Shown here: positions 44,223 through 53,994 of the stretch, one piece after another
Layout of the letters: each line of letters begins with the position of its first letter
Position numbering within the stretch: position 1 is the first letter of the stretch
Assembly: GCA_022814615.1 (NCBI GenBank)
Contig: JAKLNE010000013.1
Location: 124,001-188,000 of the forward strand
Direction of reading: 5' to 3'
Source: Waltergamsia citrina
Taxonomy: Eukaryota > Ascomycota > Sordariomycetes > Hypocreales > Bionectriaceae
Length of the DNA: 64,000 bases
Notes under the pieces: model-generated
The model's database searches: none
Told to the model about the DNA's origin: nothing
What the model saw: only the letters and a program-made list of their open reading frames with translations
Program-made: the position numbers and the translations under genes

Positions 44223-46096
44223 ATGGGCGCAGCGCCGGCTCCGAAGCCCGGTGAGGGGCCGACGACGGAACAGAGGAAGCAGCTCCCGAAGTTACTGTTT
44301 CTAACCATTTCGCGGTGGTTGATGACGGCAGCCATCGTCGGGGCCATGTACGGCGTTTTGGTGCACTATTATAATCAGGAGGCCATGACTAGTGCGCAGA
44401 AGCGCGAGTTCAACGCCCTTATCGTCTCTCTCACCATCTGTCTATCTCTCAATATTGTTGCGTCGCTGAAAGCTATGGCTGGGGAGCTTCGATGGTGGGT
44501 GCTGAGCTTGCGAGACTGGCCTATCCTCGAGGTACGTTAACCAACGCTCACTCACTCACCTGGATCGGATGGGGGGTAATTTGGTCTGGGTGAAGTGATC
44601 ATCTCGGTGGTATACTAAAGAGATCATAGGCGGATCTTATACTTCAGGCTGAATATATGAGTGAACTTATGAAGTTGGCCCTTATTTCGCGGATATGGCG
44701 AGCTCGCTTCTTGGCTCTGTTTTGGATTTTGATCAACGTGGTATGTGATTTACGCCAAAATATCTTTTTTCATACAAGTACTGATCCGGCTTGTTTTCTT
44801 TCTTTTTGAGTAGGCTGCTCAAGTGGCCGTGGCAACTTTCAGTTTAACGTACTCGATTGAATCGTCCGGCTACATCTCCCCCAGGAAACCCGGAATGGTC
44901 TCCATTGCCGACCTGCAGACCCTTCAGACGACAAAGGCACTATCGTCGCCGTCGCAGACACTAAGTTCTAAGAGATACACGGCCAATACGTATGTTGTTA
45001 CAGCATGCTAAATCTATCTTTGCTTAAAGACTGTCATTGACTTTTGTTCAGGTACGGAACTATCGCCGTGGCTTTTGATCAAGGCACACTCGACCACATC
45101 CTCCCCCCTGGATGGATCCCCGACGAGCAAGACCCCTTCATATACTGCGGCGATACTCAGTGCAAGTATCTCTTTTACGAAACTACCGTGCCAGGATCTA
45201 AACACGCAATTACCGTCGCGACCAACCGCACTGTGACCACCACCGTTGACTGCGCAAGTTACAAGGTCGTCAAAGGTGGTGACGGTACCTCCAGCTCTAT
45301 TACCATTCTCGAAGATGATAGCGATGACAGCACCCGCACTCGTATTCCTATTCCTGCGAGGAATGGCGATCTACAGACAACCTTTATGGTCAACAGCAGC
45401 ACTGACCTTGGCGAACACGAGGCACTCATCTCAGCATTCGAAGCCTCCAAAACGAACCCTTGGTACTACCGCTGCTCCGTGGACATTGGAAAAGTGCATA
45501 ACGCCCAGATTCCCGAACATTATCTGGGCGTCAACGTGACAAACTTAGCAGCCGCGGCGATTGCGCTTCAGGGATACGGCTCGGCACAGTACGGCAACTC
45601 TGCAGACACAGAGACGCAGTTCCAGAGCTACCCAGCTGAATCGACGTACGGCGAACCAAAAGGGGGAAGGACAAACCGCGATTCAGGTATGAGCAAGCTC
45701 ATTGCTAGCTTCGCCACGGGTGTAGTGGGCGTGACGACGATGGCCAACTCGCGGATCAACGCACCGGGTCTGACGCCCGTAAGGGGAGTGGAACTGAGTA
45801 TCCCGCACTGGTCATACGTGCACGCGGTGCTGCTGACGATTGCTAGTCTGCATTTGGTCATGGGGATTGTGTCGACGTCGTTGGCGAATACGGTGACGGT
45901 GAGGGGGCATAGTATGATGGCCATGGCGGATTTGCTGAGGCCTATTTCGCAGGCTATGAGTTATCGGTGTGATCATATCGAGGGGAAGAATCATGTGTAC
46001 TTGCATGAGCCGGATCCGACGTTGAGATATCGGCCCACGAGGAAGGGGTTGTATACATTACAGACGAATTTTGGGCTGGTAAGCCCATTCGAGTAG
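44223..46096 (+). CDS. multipass membrane protein of unknown function
   Basis: Four exons: 44223-44531, 44630-44740, 44814-44989 and 45052-46096; 546 residues, all junctions in phase. The acceptor at 44629 is chosen over one at 44647, because it adds ADLILQ after the second membrane helix; both keep the frame. Four membrane helices are visible: ~24-45 (SRWLMTAAIVGAMYGVLVH), ~63-85 (FNALIVSLTICLSLNIVASL), ~123-150 (FLALFWILINVAAQVAVATF), and near residue 450 (YVHAVLLTIASLHLVMGIV). The ~300-residue loop between helices 3 and 4 has several N-glycosylation sites and cysteines and is probably lumenal or extracellular. I recognise the architecture from uncharacterised fungal membrane proteins but cannot name a function. 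The N terminus is a short Pro-rich cytosolic head. Confidence 0.8.
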
Positions 46097-47405
46097 GGAG
46101 ATTTGCATAACATTTTCCCTCTCAAGTGTATCAAGATACATCTGAGTGTAATGAACAAGATTTAAATAGAAACAGAGTACAATATTCAGCCCGTAATTGA
46201 TATAATTCCAGCGAAAGTAGAGTCCAAAACCGTGAAGTGACAAAGAGTTTTGATCCCGTGTAAATTCAAGTTCAAAAGTGCATTGCTAATATGTAATCAC
46301 ATATTCAAAAGATCCATCTAAGGCAGGGCATCGGGCTCTGCTTTCACATCCTTCTCATTTGTCTGTCGCTTTTTGCCACAGCCACCATCCCTGGAGAGGC
46401 AAGTCGTCGTGGATTGCAGCGGGACTTGACTGTTGTAGTGGATTGGTGTAAGCGAGACGGGTGCTAGGATGTTGCGTAGGAGATATTGTATTGAAAGTTG
46501 GTGAAACCCAAGGTGCTATGCTGAGATTTTAAGTCGTAATATTTCTTAATGGTAAAGGAAGAGTAATAGAAGAAGAGAAGAGGAATAGAGGAAGAGAAGA
46601 TGAAGAAGAGCAAGGTTGATCAAACGAAGGAAACTGACTACTTAAATAAATGAGTGTGTATAAGAGATATCAACTTTATCACTAGAGCAAAAGGCATAGG
46701 GACCAAGAGATTCACAACAGAGCTCGCCTAGCTGCTCCGCCCGTCGCGAGACGTCCCTTCTACATAGGAGTCTATAGATGAAATCGACCAAGTTGCAATT
46801 AGCACGCTAGACTAGCTTTTACTGTATTTAAACTCTTGCTCTGGAATTTGATGAATGCAAACTACCCCTTCCTCTTAGTTTTGGTCTTCACTTTTCTTCC
46901 ATGTAGACACAGCTTCGACGCCTTGCTCCGATCCGCTAGCGGGGCGGTCCCGGCACTATCTGCATGCTAGTAGTGACCGTAATATGTTTCATAGATAAAG
47001 CATACTCAGAACCGGGCTGGAGAGGCAGAAGAGGTCGACCCTACTGGCTGTGCCTATTCAGCGAACACAGCTCGGAGATTCTCAGGGGCTTGTTGATGGA
47101 GAAGACAGTAGCTAATGTCGTTGCTGCTGTTCCGCTATGTTGCTGTTGTTTATTTCATCTCAAGAATTTAGCTGGTTATAGTCACATAGCTGATGTTTAA
47201 TAGAAGTAACTGGTCTCCTCTTTTCGTCTGTTTCTTCTCTTGTTTATTCACCTCTTCTGAACTGCGTACGCAGCTTCCCTATCATATACACATAATCTTC
47301 ATATTCTCGTGTTCCGCAGGAACCCAAAGAAAGATAATAGACAATTGATTTTCAATTCCCATGTTTGAAACTATGCTAAACGCCCGCCGCCCATGTACAT
47401 GATGC
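46097..47405. other. convergent intergenic region
   Basis: 1.3 kb between the stop codons of the membrane protein gene and PRP22. A purine-rich GAAGA tract lies at about 46556-46613. No gene is seen. Confidence 0.5.
46556..46613. repeat. purine-rich GAAGA/GGAAGA tract
   Basis: Imperfect GAAGAG units on the plus strand, all purine for ~50 bp. Confidence 0.7.
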
Positions 47406-50400
47406 TTATCCCCAAGTTCCACCGCCACCGCCCCTGCCCCCTCTCTTCTGCGCACTGAGCCTCCAGTCATCCTCACCCGCAAACTTGTTGTACAATGGCT
47501 GTATCCTCTCGGCCTGCTTCCTCTTGCTCAGCTTATCCGTCGGCGCGACCTTGAAGAACGTCGGTGCGGCTTCTACCAGCCACTTGGGTTCGATACTTGT
47601 CGTGTAGTGCATGTACTCCTTCGATGTGAGAACAAGCGTGTGGTAAATCACCCACTCCGCCTGCTTGCCGAATAGGGCTGAACTGGGATGTAGATACACA
47701 GGCGTGCCTTCTATCAATGTTTTGTACCCTTCCTGTGGATCTTTGCGGGCTGCGTTGCGGAAGAAGCCTGCGCATAGCGCCTGTCTGACCTTTTGCGTGT
47801 TGCGACCGCAGGAGACAACGGGGTGTCTGTGGCGTTTCATCGTGTCCTGCAGCTGGTTGCGAATGTCCTTGGCGAGACGCATGGCGCGGGCTTGAATAAA
47901 ATTTTCAAAGCACCACGGATTGGAGAACCCGCTGTTCTTCCAGCCGTTGAACACGTTGAGGAGCGTGAGATGGTCGCCGTGCGGGTCATGGAATTTAGCC
48001 TTCTTCTGGTCGGCCTGTGACTGCTTTTCCTTAGGTCGGTAGAATACCTGGGGCAAGTTGAGCATAGCGACGATACTCAAAATCTCCTCTGAGCACTCGT
48101 GGTCAACAGCAGCGATGACTACCTTGGCTAATGATGGTTCCATGGGGAAGTCTGCCATCCTCCTGCCCAGGCGTGTGAGCAGGCCTTCGTCATCCAAGGC
48201 GCCCAATGCATACAGCTCTTCCAGAGCCGTCAACATAGTGTTGATGGGCGGCGGGTCCATGAAGTCGAAGTGTAAAAGGTCATTAATGCCCATGGCCTTG
48301 AGCATGAGAATCGTCGTTGCAAGGTTCTGTCGCTGGATCTCGGGTATCGTGGTGGGTAACATTTCAGACTGGTAGGCAGCTTCAGTGTATAGGCGGAAAC
48401 ACTTTCCTGGTCCCGTACGTCCTGCACGGCCCGCCCTTTGGTTCGCCTGGGCTTGAGAAATAGGGGTCACGACTAATGAATCCATTCCCAACTTCGGATC
48501 ATAGGCGTTTTGCTTCACGAACCCAGGATCAACAACATAGTAGATCCCATCGATTGTGATAGACGTCTCGGCGATGTTGGTGGCAATGACAACTTTTCGA
48601 CTGCCAGATGGCGCGGGCTCGAAAATCTTGCTCTGCATCTCGGCCGGCAGTGATGCATACACCGGCAGGATAACCAGCTCGGGCACTTTAGGGCCCAGCG
48701 CCTTCATACGTTCATGCAGAATTTCGCACGCCGTGTCAATCTCTTCTTGGCCTGTCAGGAAGAGCAAGATATCGCCTTTGGGTTCTGTAAGGTGAATCTG
48801 CATGACTGTGACGAGAGAGGTATCGAGGTAGTCGGACTCCGGTTCTTTTGAGTATAGAACCTCCACAGGGAATGTACGACCAGGAATAGTGAAGATGGGG
48901 CATTCGTTGAAGTACATGGAGAACTTGTCGGCATCAAGCGTGGCAGACGTGACAATGACCTTCAAGTCTGGCCGGCGCTTGAGTGCTTTCTTCAGTAGCG
49001 CAAATAGGACATCTGTGCTGATGGTTCTCTCGTGGGCTTCGTCCAGCATGATGCAAGAGTACCTTGAGATATCTGGGTCGAGCAGAATTTCTCGTTGGAG
49101 CATACCGTCGGTCATGTACTTGATCCTCGTGGCAGGGCTGGTGTGGTCCTCGAATCGAATGGTATAGCCTACTTCCTCTCCAAGCTTGCATCCGACTTCC
49201 TTTGAGACACGGTCAGCGACCGATTTGGCAGCCACTCGACGCGGCTGAGTGCACCCAATAATGCCATCGTCGGCGAATCCAGCCTCGGCGAGGTATTGTG
49301 TTAGCTGTGTCGTCTTGCCTGAGCCTGTTTCTCCGACCACAATCATGATCTGATTGTCATGTACGGCTTGGATCAGTTGATTTCGGAAAGCAAAGACTGG
49401 CAGTGATTCTCGCTGTTCTTTGATGCTAAGGTTCGCTCGCTTGCCAAAAGTCTGACCAGCTGGGTTGATCGACTTCTTCCACTCTGGCACATCTTCGGTC
49501 TTGGCTGCCGAGTTGGCATTTCTCAGGTCGGAAGCAAACTTGCGTTTGTCTGGATCGGCCATCGGGTCGTGCCATTGTTGAGCAAGATTCTCTTTCGACT
49601 CCTCCTTCTTGGCGGCTTCTGCTTCTTGCTGCTTCAGTTCCTTTCTTTCTTTCGCCAGCGCTGTCCCTGACATTGCTGCTCGGTTCATGGAGCCATCAGG
49701 CGCTTTGACAACACGGATAGGAGAAAGCTCCAAAGACTGTTTCGTCTGGCCAGCCAGGAACGGAGGTTCTTCCTCTCGAACCTCGATATCCACGTCCTCT
49801 TCCAACTCCAAGTCACCGTCTCCCCGTAATGTCGCATTATAATCTTCTTCCAGATCGGGATAGTCGGACGCTTTGGCGACACCAGAAGCAATGAGCTGAC
49901 GAATCTCCCATCTTTCAGGTGAGGTCATCCTCTTCTTCTGCCTTTGTGGAGGTCCTAGGGTATCTCGTGGCATCGCTGGACCTCCGTTCTGAAATCCATC
50001 CCTCGCTCCTCCACCCAATGCCTCCATGTTCGCGCCGGTCGTCAGCCTGGCTTGGGGCTCCATATCTTCGCCAGTGCTTTGATCCACGTCTTTCATCGAC
50101 AAGCCTATCCGTGAGCCCTCTACGCTGTTGACTTTGACCCAAACTTGGTCACCTCTAGATACCAGGTCAGAAGGACTGTTGACCCTTTGAGTCGACATGC
50201 GCGAGACGTGAACGAGACCGTCCACTTTGCCCTTCACATGGTGCAAATTGACGAAAACTCCAAAGTCTTTAACGCCAGTAACGTGTCCTTCGTAGATCTT
50301 GTGCAGTTGAGGGGCGTCGTCAATCTCTGGCTCTGGCGCTCTGCGGAATCGGTCGTCCTCGTAATCGTCGTTGCGTTTCCTGCCTCGGCGGCTCTTTCGA

Positions 50401-50993
50401 GAATCGCGGTGTCCATCCCTCCAATCCTCGTCGCCTCGGTCTTGTGAGCGTGATCGCGACCGGTATTTATCTCGTTTCCTCCGATCGCGCGATCGTGATC
50501 TGTCTCGCCGTCTCCGCCTTGATTCTTTCGGGTCGTCGTTCGGGCTCCTACTCCGCTTCCTCGACTTCTCAGGCTTCTTGGCCTTGCCCTCTAATCCTTC
50601 CAGAAGCGCCAGGGTATCATCGATTGCATCGCCGCCGCTGCCACCATTCTCAACTTGCTTATCGGGAAGCGAGAGCCCGCTGAAGACCTTCTCCTTCTCT
50701 TCAATCGTCCGTGATGTATGGTGATCGTCTGGTTCTTGGTCTGCCGACTTCTTCCCTTTCATCTTTGGGTGCATGCTCCGCACTAGTCGATCTATACTGT
50801 CCACCAAACTCGGTGGGAAGTCAGCCCCCGTAGACTCGAGCTTCTTTCGGAATCCATCGGTGGTATCGCTCTCGACGCGCTGCGAGATTAGGAATTCGGC
50901 GAGAGTCTTGTCGCTAATGCCCACATGGTTCTGCAGCTCGGACGTTACTTTCGAAACGAGCGACAAGAGCTCGAGATTCAAAAGATCGTCCAT
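47406..50993 (-). CDS. PRP22: pre-mRNA splicing DEAH-box helicase PRP22
   Basis: Intronless, 1195 residues from the ATG that begins MDDLLNLELL; a longer in-frame extension upstream is hydrophobic and unlikely. N-terminal helical domain ~1-90; RS/RD-rich stretch ~140-208; S1 RNA-binding domain ~233-305 (KIYEGHVTGVKDFGVFVNL), the mark of Prp22/DHX8. The helicase core has GETGSGKT at 554-561, DEAH at 651-654, SAT at 683-685 and QRAGRAGRTGPG further on. The winged-helix, ratchet and OB-fold domains run to KFAGEDDWRLS, and a short Gly-rich end closes the protein. Prp22 uses ATP to release spliced mRNA from the spliceosome and proofreads the second step. Length agrees with the family (about 1150-1250). 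It is divergent from the PMP3-type gene, 573 bp apart. Confidence 0.96.
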   Translation of the reverse strand: MDDLLNLELLSLVSKVTSELQNHVGISDKTLAEFLISQRVESDTTDGFRKKLESTGADFPPSLVDSIDRLVRSMHPKMKGKKSADQEPDDHHTSRTIEEKEKVFSGLSLPDKQVENGGSGGDAIDDTLALLEGLEGKAKKPEKSRKRSRSPNDDPKESRRRRRDRSRSRDRRKRDKYRSRSRSQDRGDEDWRDGHRDSRKSRRGRKRNDDYEDDRFRRAPEPEIDDAPQLHKIYEGHVTGVKDFGVFVNLHHVKGKVDGLVHVSRMSTQRVNSPSDLVSRGDQVWVKVNSVEGSRIGLSMKDVDQSTGEDMEPQARLTTGANMEALGGGARDGFQNGGPAMPRDTLGPPQRQKKRMTSPERWEIRQLIASGVAKASDYPDLEEDYNATLRGDGDLELEEDVDIEVREEEPPFLAGQTKQSLELSPIRVVKAPDGSMNRAAMSGTALAKERKELKQQEAEAAKKEESKENLAQQWHDPMADPDKRKFASDLRNANSAAKTEDVPEWKKSINPAGQTFGKRANLSIKEQRESLPVFAFRNQLIQAVHDNQIMIVVGETGSGKTTQLTQYLAEAGFADDGIIGCTQPRRVAAKSVADRVSKEVGCKLGEEVGYTIRFEDHTSPATRIKYMTDGMLQREILLDPDISRYSCIMLDEAHERTISTDVLFALLKKALKRRPDLKVIVTSATLDADKFSMYFNECPIFTIPGRTFPVEVLYSKEPESDYLDTSLVTVMQIHLTEPKGDILLFLTGQEEIDTACEILHERMKALGPKVPELVILPVYASLPAEMQSKIFEPAPSGSRKVVIATNIAETSITIDGIYYVVDPGFVKQNAYDPKLGMDSLVVTPISQAQANQRAGRAGRTGPGKCFRLYTEAAYQSEMLPTTIPEIQRQNLATTILMLKAMGINDLLHFDFMDPPPINTMLTALEELYALGALDDEGLLTRLGRRMADFPMEPSLAKVVIAAVDHECSEEILSIVAMLNLPQVFYRPKEKQSQADQKKAKFHDPHGDHLTLLNVFNGWKNSGFSNPWCFENFIQARAMRLAKDIRNQLQDTMKRHRHPVVSCGRNTQKVRQALCAGFFRNAARKDPQEGYKTLIEGTPVYLHPSSALFGKQAEWVIYHTLVLTSKEYMHYTTSIEPKWLVEAAPTFFKVAPTDKLSKRKQAERIQPLYNKFAGEDDWRLSAQKRGGRGGGGGTWG

Positions 50994-51566
50994 GATGGAA
51001 GGATCAAACAAAGAAAGAAACGAGAGAAAAAAGAAAAGTATCACCTGCGAGTGGCAGGGTGGAGTGTCTTGTTAAAAAGCCAACGCCCACTTGTCGCAAA
51101 TGCGCCCAAGAAAATAATACACCAAAGGTAAAAGTCCCACTCTCACCGAGGCTAAACATCGGGTACAGGCAATGTGTCTCGGTCAGTGTCGGTGAATAGA
51201 ATGGCAGGAACCCTTCCCGCAGATGTGGGGCTCTTGATACCCCGTTTCCTCTTTGGTCCAGGGTGACGTGGGCTCCGTCATTACGTATGCGCAGGCGCTG
51301 AACAGTCTCACTGTCACTGTTACTGTCACTGTCACTGTCACTGGCGCTGCAGCTTTTGAGGCGTTCTGGAAGCACTGCCACCGCGAACTTCCTTAGGCTG
51401 CCTGCCACTGGAACTGTATGTACTCGTAGTTGGTCGCCGACAGCGTCACAGGTGACACTCATCAATTCTCCCTCTTTCATCATCACGACAATTCATCCCG
51501 TTATCGTCAGACCTGAATCCAGCTATCAGAATTATCCTTCAGCAAACGCGTTCGCAATACATCACT
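50994..51566. other. divergent promoter region of PRP22 and the PMP3-type gene
   Basis: Contains a (CACTGT)n tract at 51308-51342 and a TACTCGTA 8-mer at 51421. It should hold both promoters. Confidence 0.55.
51308..51342. repeat. (CACTGT)n repeat
   Basis: Five to six hexamer units, one with a C-to-T change, in the bidirectional promoter. Confidence 0.85.
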
Positions 51567-52040
51567 ATGTGCTCCTCCGACATCTTCCTCGGCATTTTGG
51601 CCATCCTCTTCCCCCCACTGCCCGGTAAGCCCACCCCGCAAGAGTCGCAGTCTGCCATCCGCCACTAACATTCGATCGCAGTTTGGGTCAAGTGCGGTAT
51701 CTGCAGCGCCGACTCTGTCATCAATATCCTGCTCTGCGTTCTCGGCTTCATTCCCGGTCTCCTTCACGCTTGGTACATCATCGCGAAATTCCCGGATCCC
51801 ACCGATCAGTACTACGAGAGCCTGCCCCAAGATCGCGAGGGACAGCACCATCACCACGTCTACTACATCGTGCAGGGACAGCCAAAGCCCGCGGGGAGCG
51901 TCAACTACGGCACGCAGGGTGGTCCGTCCCAAGGCTATGCTGCTCAGGAGCAGGGAATTGCCGGAAGCTCTGACGGACAGGTGCCGCCTTCCTACGCCGA
52001 TGTTGTAGCTGGAGACAACAAGATTCAGTCGCACGACTAA
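51567..52040 (+). CDS. PMP3/SNA-family small membrane protein
   Basis: Two exons, 51567-51624 and 51682-52040, in phase across GTAAGC..TCGCAG; 138 residues. The first ~50 residues are the PMP3 (UPF0057) core: two hydrophobic helices with LAILFPPLPVWVKCG and INILLCVLGFIPGLLHAWYII. A cytosolic tail of ~85 residues is rich in His, Gln and Gly and ends with a PPSY motif. Yeast Pmp3 has no such tail, whereas Sna3/Sna4 do. PPxY motifs in Sna3 bind the WW domains of the ubiquitin ligase Rsp5, so sorting into vacuolar vesicles is a reasonable inference. The family influences membrane potential and salt tolerance. The exon joint falls inside the PLPVWV motif, which confirms it. Confidence 0.88.
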
Positions 52041-52411
52041 ATTTGGGACCGATAGCCTCTTACCACCAGCAATGTTCTTGTCATGGTATCGAATGGCTTG
52101 TAGGTTCCTATAGAATGTGCTCGGCGAAGCTGGTAAAGATCCTTTGCGCCGGGCTATATACGTGTACGCCACTCAAGGCTCAATTGCGATTTCGTGGACT
52201 TTGTATTATTGGGCGTTTGGACTTGTTAGGAATCATATCAATCGTTGCGCAAACACTAAATTTACCAAAGAAACAGCGCTGGTCTCGTCTGTCGTTCTTA
52301 TTGAAGAGTTAGATATCTAGGATTTTTGTCTAATTGACTCGACCGTAAACTTCGCTCTCTCGCTATGATTCACTCGGCTCACGCTTCTATCATCTACGCG
52401 CGATGCTGGGC
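52041..52411. other. convergent 3' intergenic region
   Basis: 371 bp between the PMP3-type gene and ARB1, AT-rich. Only 3' ends are expected. Confidence 0.5.
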
Positions 52412-53994
52412 CTAGTCCTTATCCTCGGTCTCGTTCTGGCCGTCTTGGAGATCGTGAATCGATGGTGCAGGACGGTCATTTGGGCGGGAAGCCTTGTAGT
52501 ACCGCATCATTTCCTGTGGAAGGAAGGTGTAGAAGGTGGGCACGACCTGAAGGAGTTTCTTTACAAACATAAGCCTGGTGTCTGTCTCGCACACGGCCAG
52601 AGTCATTTTCTGTCCAACCAACATATTCGAGAGGATGCTGTTGTCGAAGTAGAGCCATAGCTCGTCATCTGGCTCTTGCAGGTCGGGGCATACTTGATCA
52701 GTTTCAATCTTGGATTTCTTGAACTTTGCTTTGCCAACTGGATCCAAAGACAGGGACGAGTTGCTAAGTGTGAGAGATCGGAAACGATCAGTCACTTCGG
52801 CTGTCGGAGGATAGATCTCGGTGACTTCGACTGTCCGCTCGTACTCCTTGACAATGTAATGCTTCTCAAAGTCCTCAGACAGACGTGAGAATTGTTCAGG
52901 CTCGTCGATCAAGGCAAGAGAAGTAAGCAAAGATACCTTAGCATCCACCTCGGATTTTTCAAAGCCGTGAAAAGACCAATCATCCCAGCAATGGACACCA
53001 AAGACCTGTGCGGCGGCAAGATTGAACTGACCAGGTAGAGCTTTGCCCATCTGGAGTAGCAAGGGCCACTCCACTCTAGCCTGTTTGCAGACATTGAGCG
53101 CCCGCCTTACATCGTGATCAAACTCGGGGCACACATCATGGTGAAGGACATAACGCAGAAAGTTTTCCACAACCCCAATAGCAACATCCATAGTCTGTGG
53201 TTCGAAGCCAGTGAACTGCCCAAGGGATGTCGAGAAGAAGCCAGAGGCGATCGCTGTGAAATTGACCGACCACTTGGCGCGATCGCCGTTGTAGAATCGT
53301 TCATCAGCACCATGGGTATTCACACTGTCTTTCGCTGTGAGATTCCGTTTCTCAGCTGGTGTGAGCTCCTTCAAATCTTTGGCGTCATGGCCTGAGAAGG
53401 GTGCGGGACTGGTATCGATGCCGCCGAGGAACAGGTATTCGTTGAAGAAACGGATCTGGTCACCTTGAAGACGGCGGCGAGAGCGAAAGCGCTGAATACA
53501 TGATTCAATTCGTCTAGGGGACTTGATTAGCTACATTGAACATTTATTATGGTGGTCCTCAAGTGTTGTCGAAAATCTTACTCCTCGAATGGCAAATCGC
53601 TAGCACACTGGTCAGTTATCAGGGCGTGCATTGATATTGGTCGTACTTACTCGGAATAAATCTCCTCTTTTTCTTCTCTAGCTTCCTCTGGTGTCATGGG
53701 AGGATCCGCAAAGTATTCTTCTAGCTTTTAGAACGTTTCGCACCGTCTAGTTGGAGAAGTTGCATAGTTGCACCCACCTTCGAAACCTGTGCCGCGGTTC
53801 CGGGGCAATGCAGTTGGTCCGCGCTTCGCCAGACTCTTGCCTCCTTTGGGTTTTGAAGTAGTCAATGTAGGCGCCTGAGAGAATCCCTTATCTGTCTTTG
53901 GAGTCCCTTTAGGGGGCTCTACCAAGATAGCTGGGCAAGCCGGCGCGTCGTTGCCCTCGTTCGTTGAAGTTGGAGCTTGGGTGGTTGGATCCAT
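52412..53994 (-). CDS. ARB1: Argonaute siRNA chaperone (ARC) complex subunit Arb1
   Basis: Four exons on the minus strand: 53994-53778, 53717-53651, 53599-53582 (18 bp) and 53513-52412; 467 residues. Junctions are GT..AG and restore GTGFEEYFADPPMTPEEA, EIYSDDLPFEERIESCIQ and FRSRRRLQGDQIRFFNEYLFLGGIDTSPAPFSG, the conserved Arb1 block. Exon 2 could also begin at 53720 (one extra Glu), a NAGNAG acceptor. The rest includes CWDDWSFHGFE and a C-terminal FVKKLLQVVPTFYTFLPQEMMRYY. In fission yeast Arb1 with Arb2 and Ago1 holds duplex siRNA and blocks slicing before the RITS complex forms, so it is needed for RNAi heterochromatin. The N-terminal ~70 residues are disordered and Pro/Thr/Lys-rich. Presence implies the species keeps an Argonaute. 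Confidence 0.87.
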
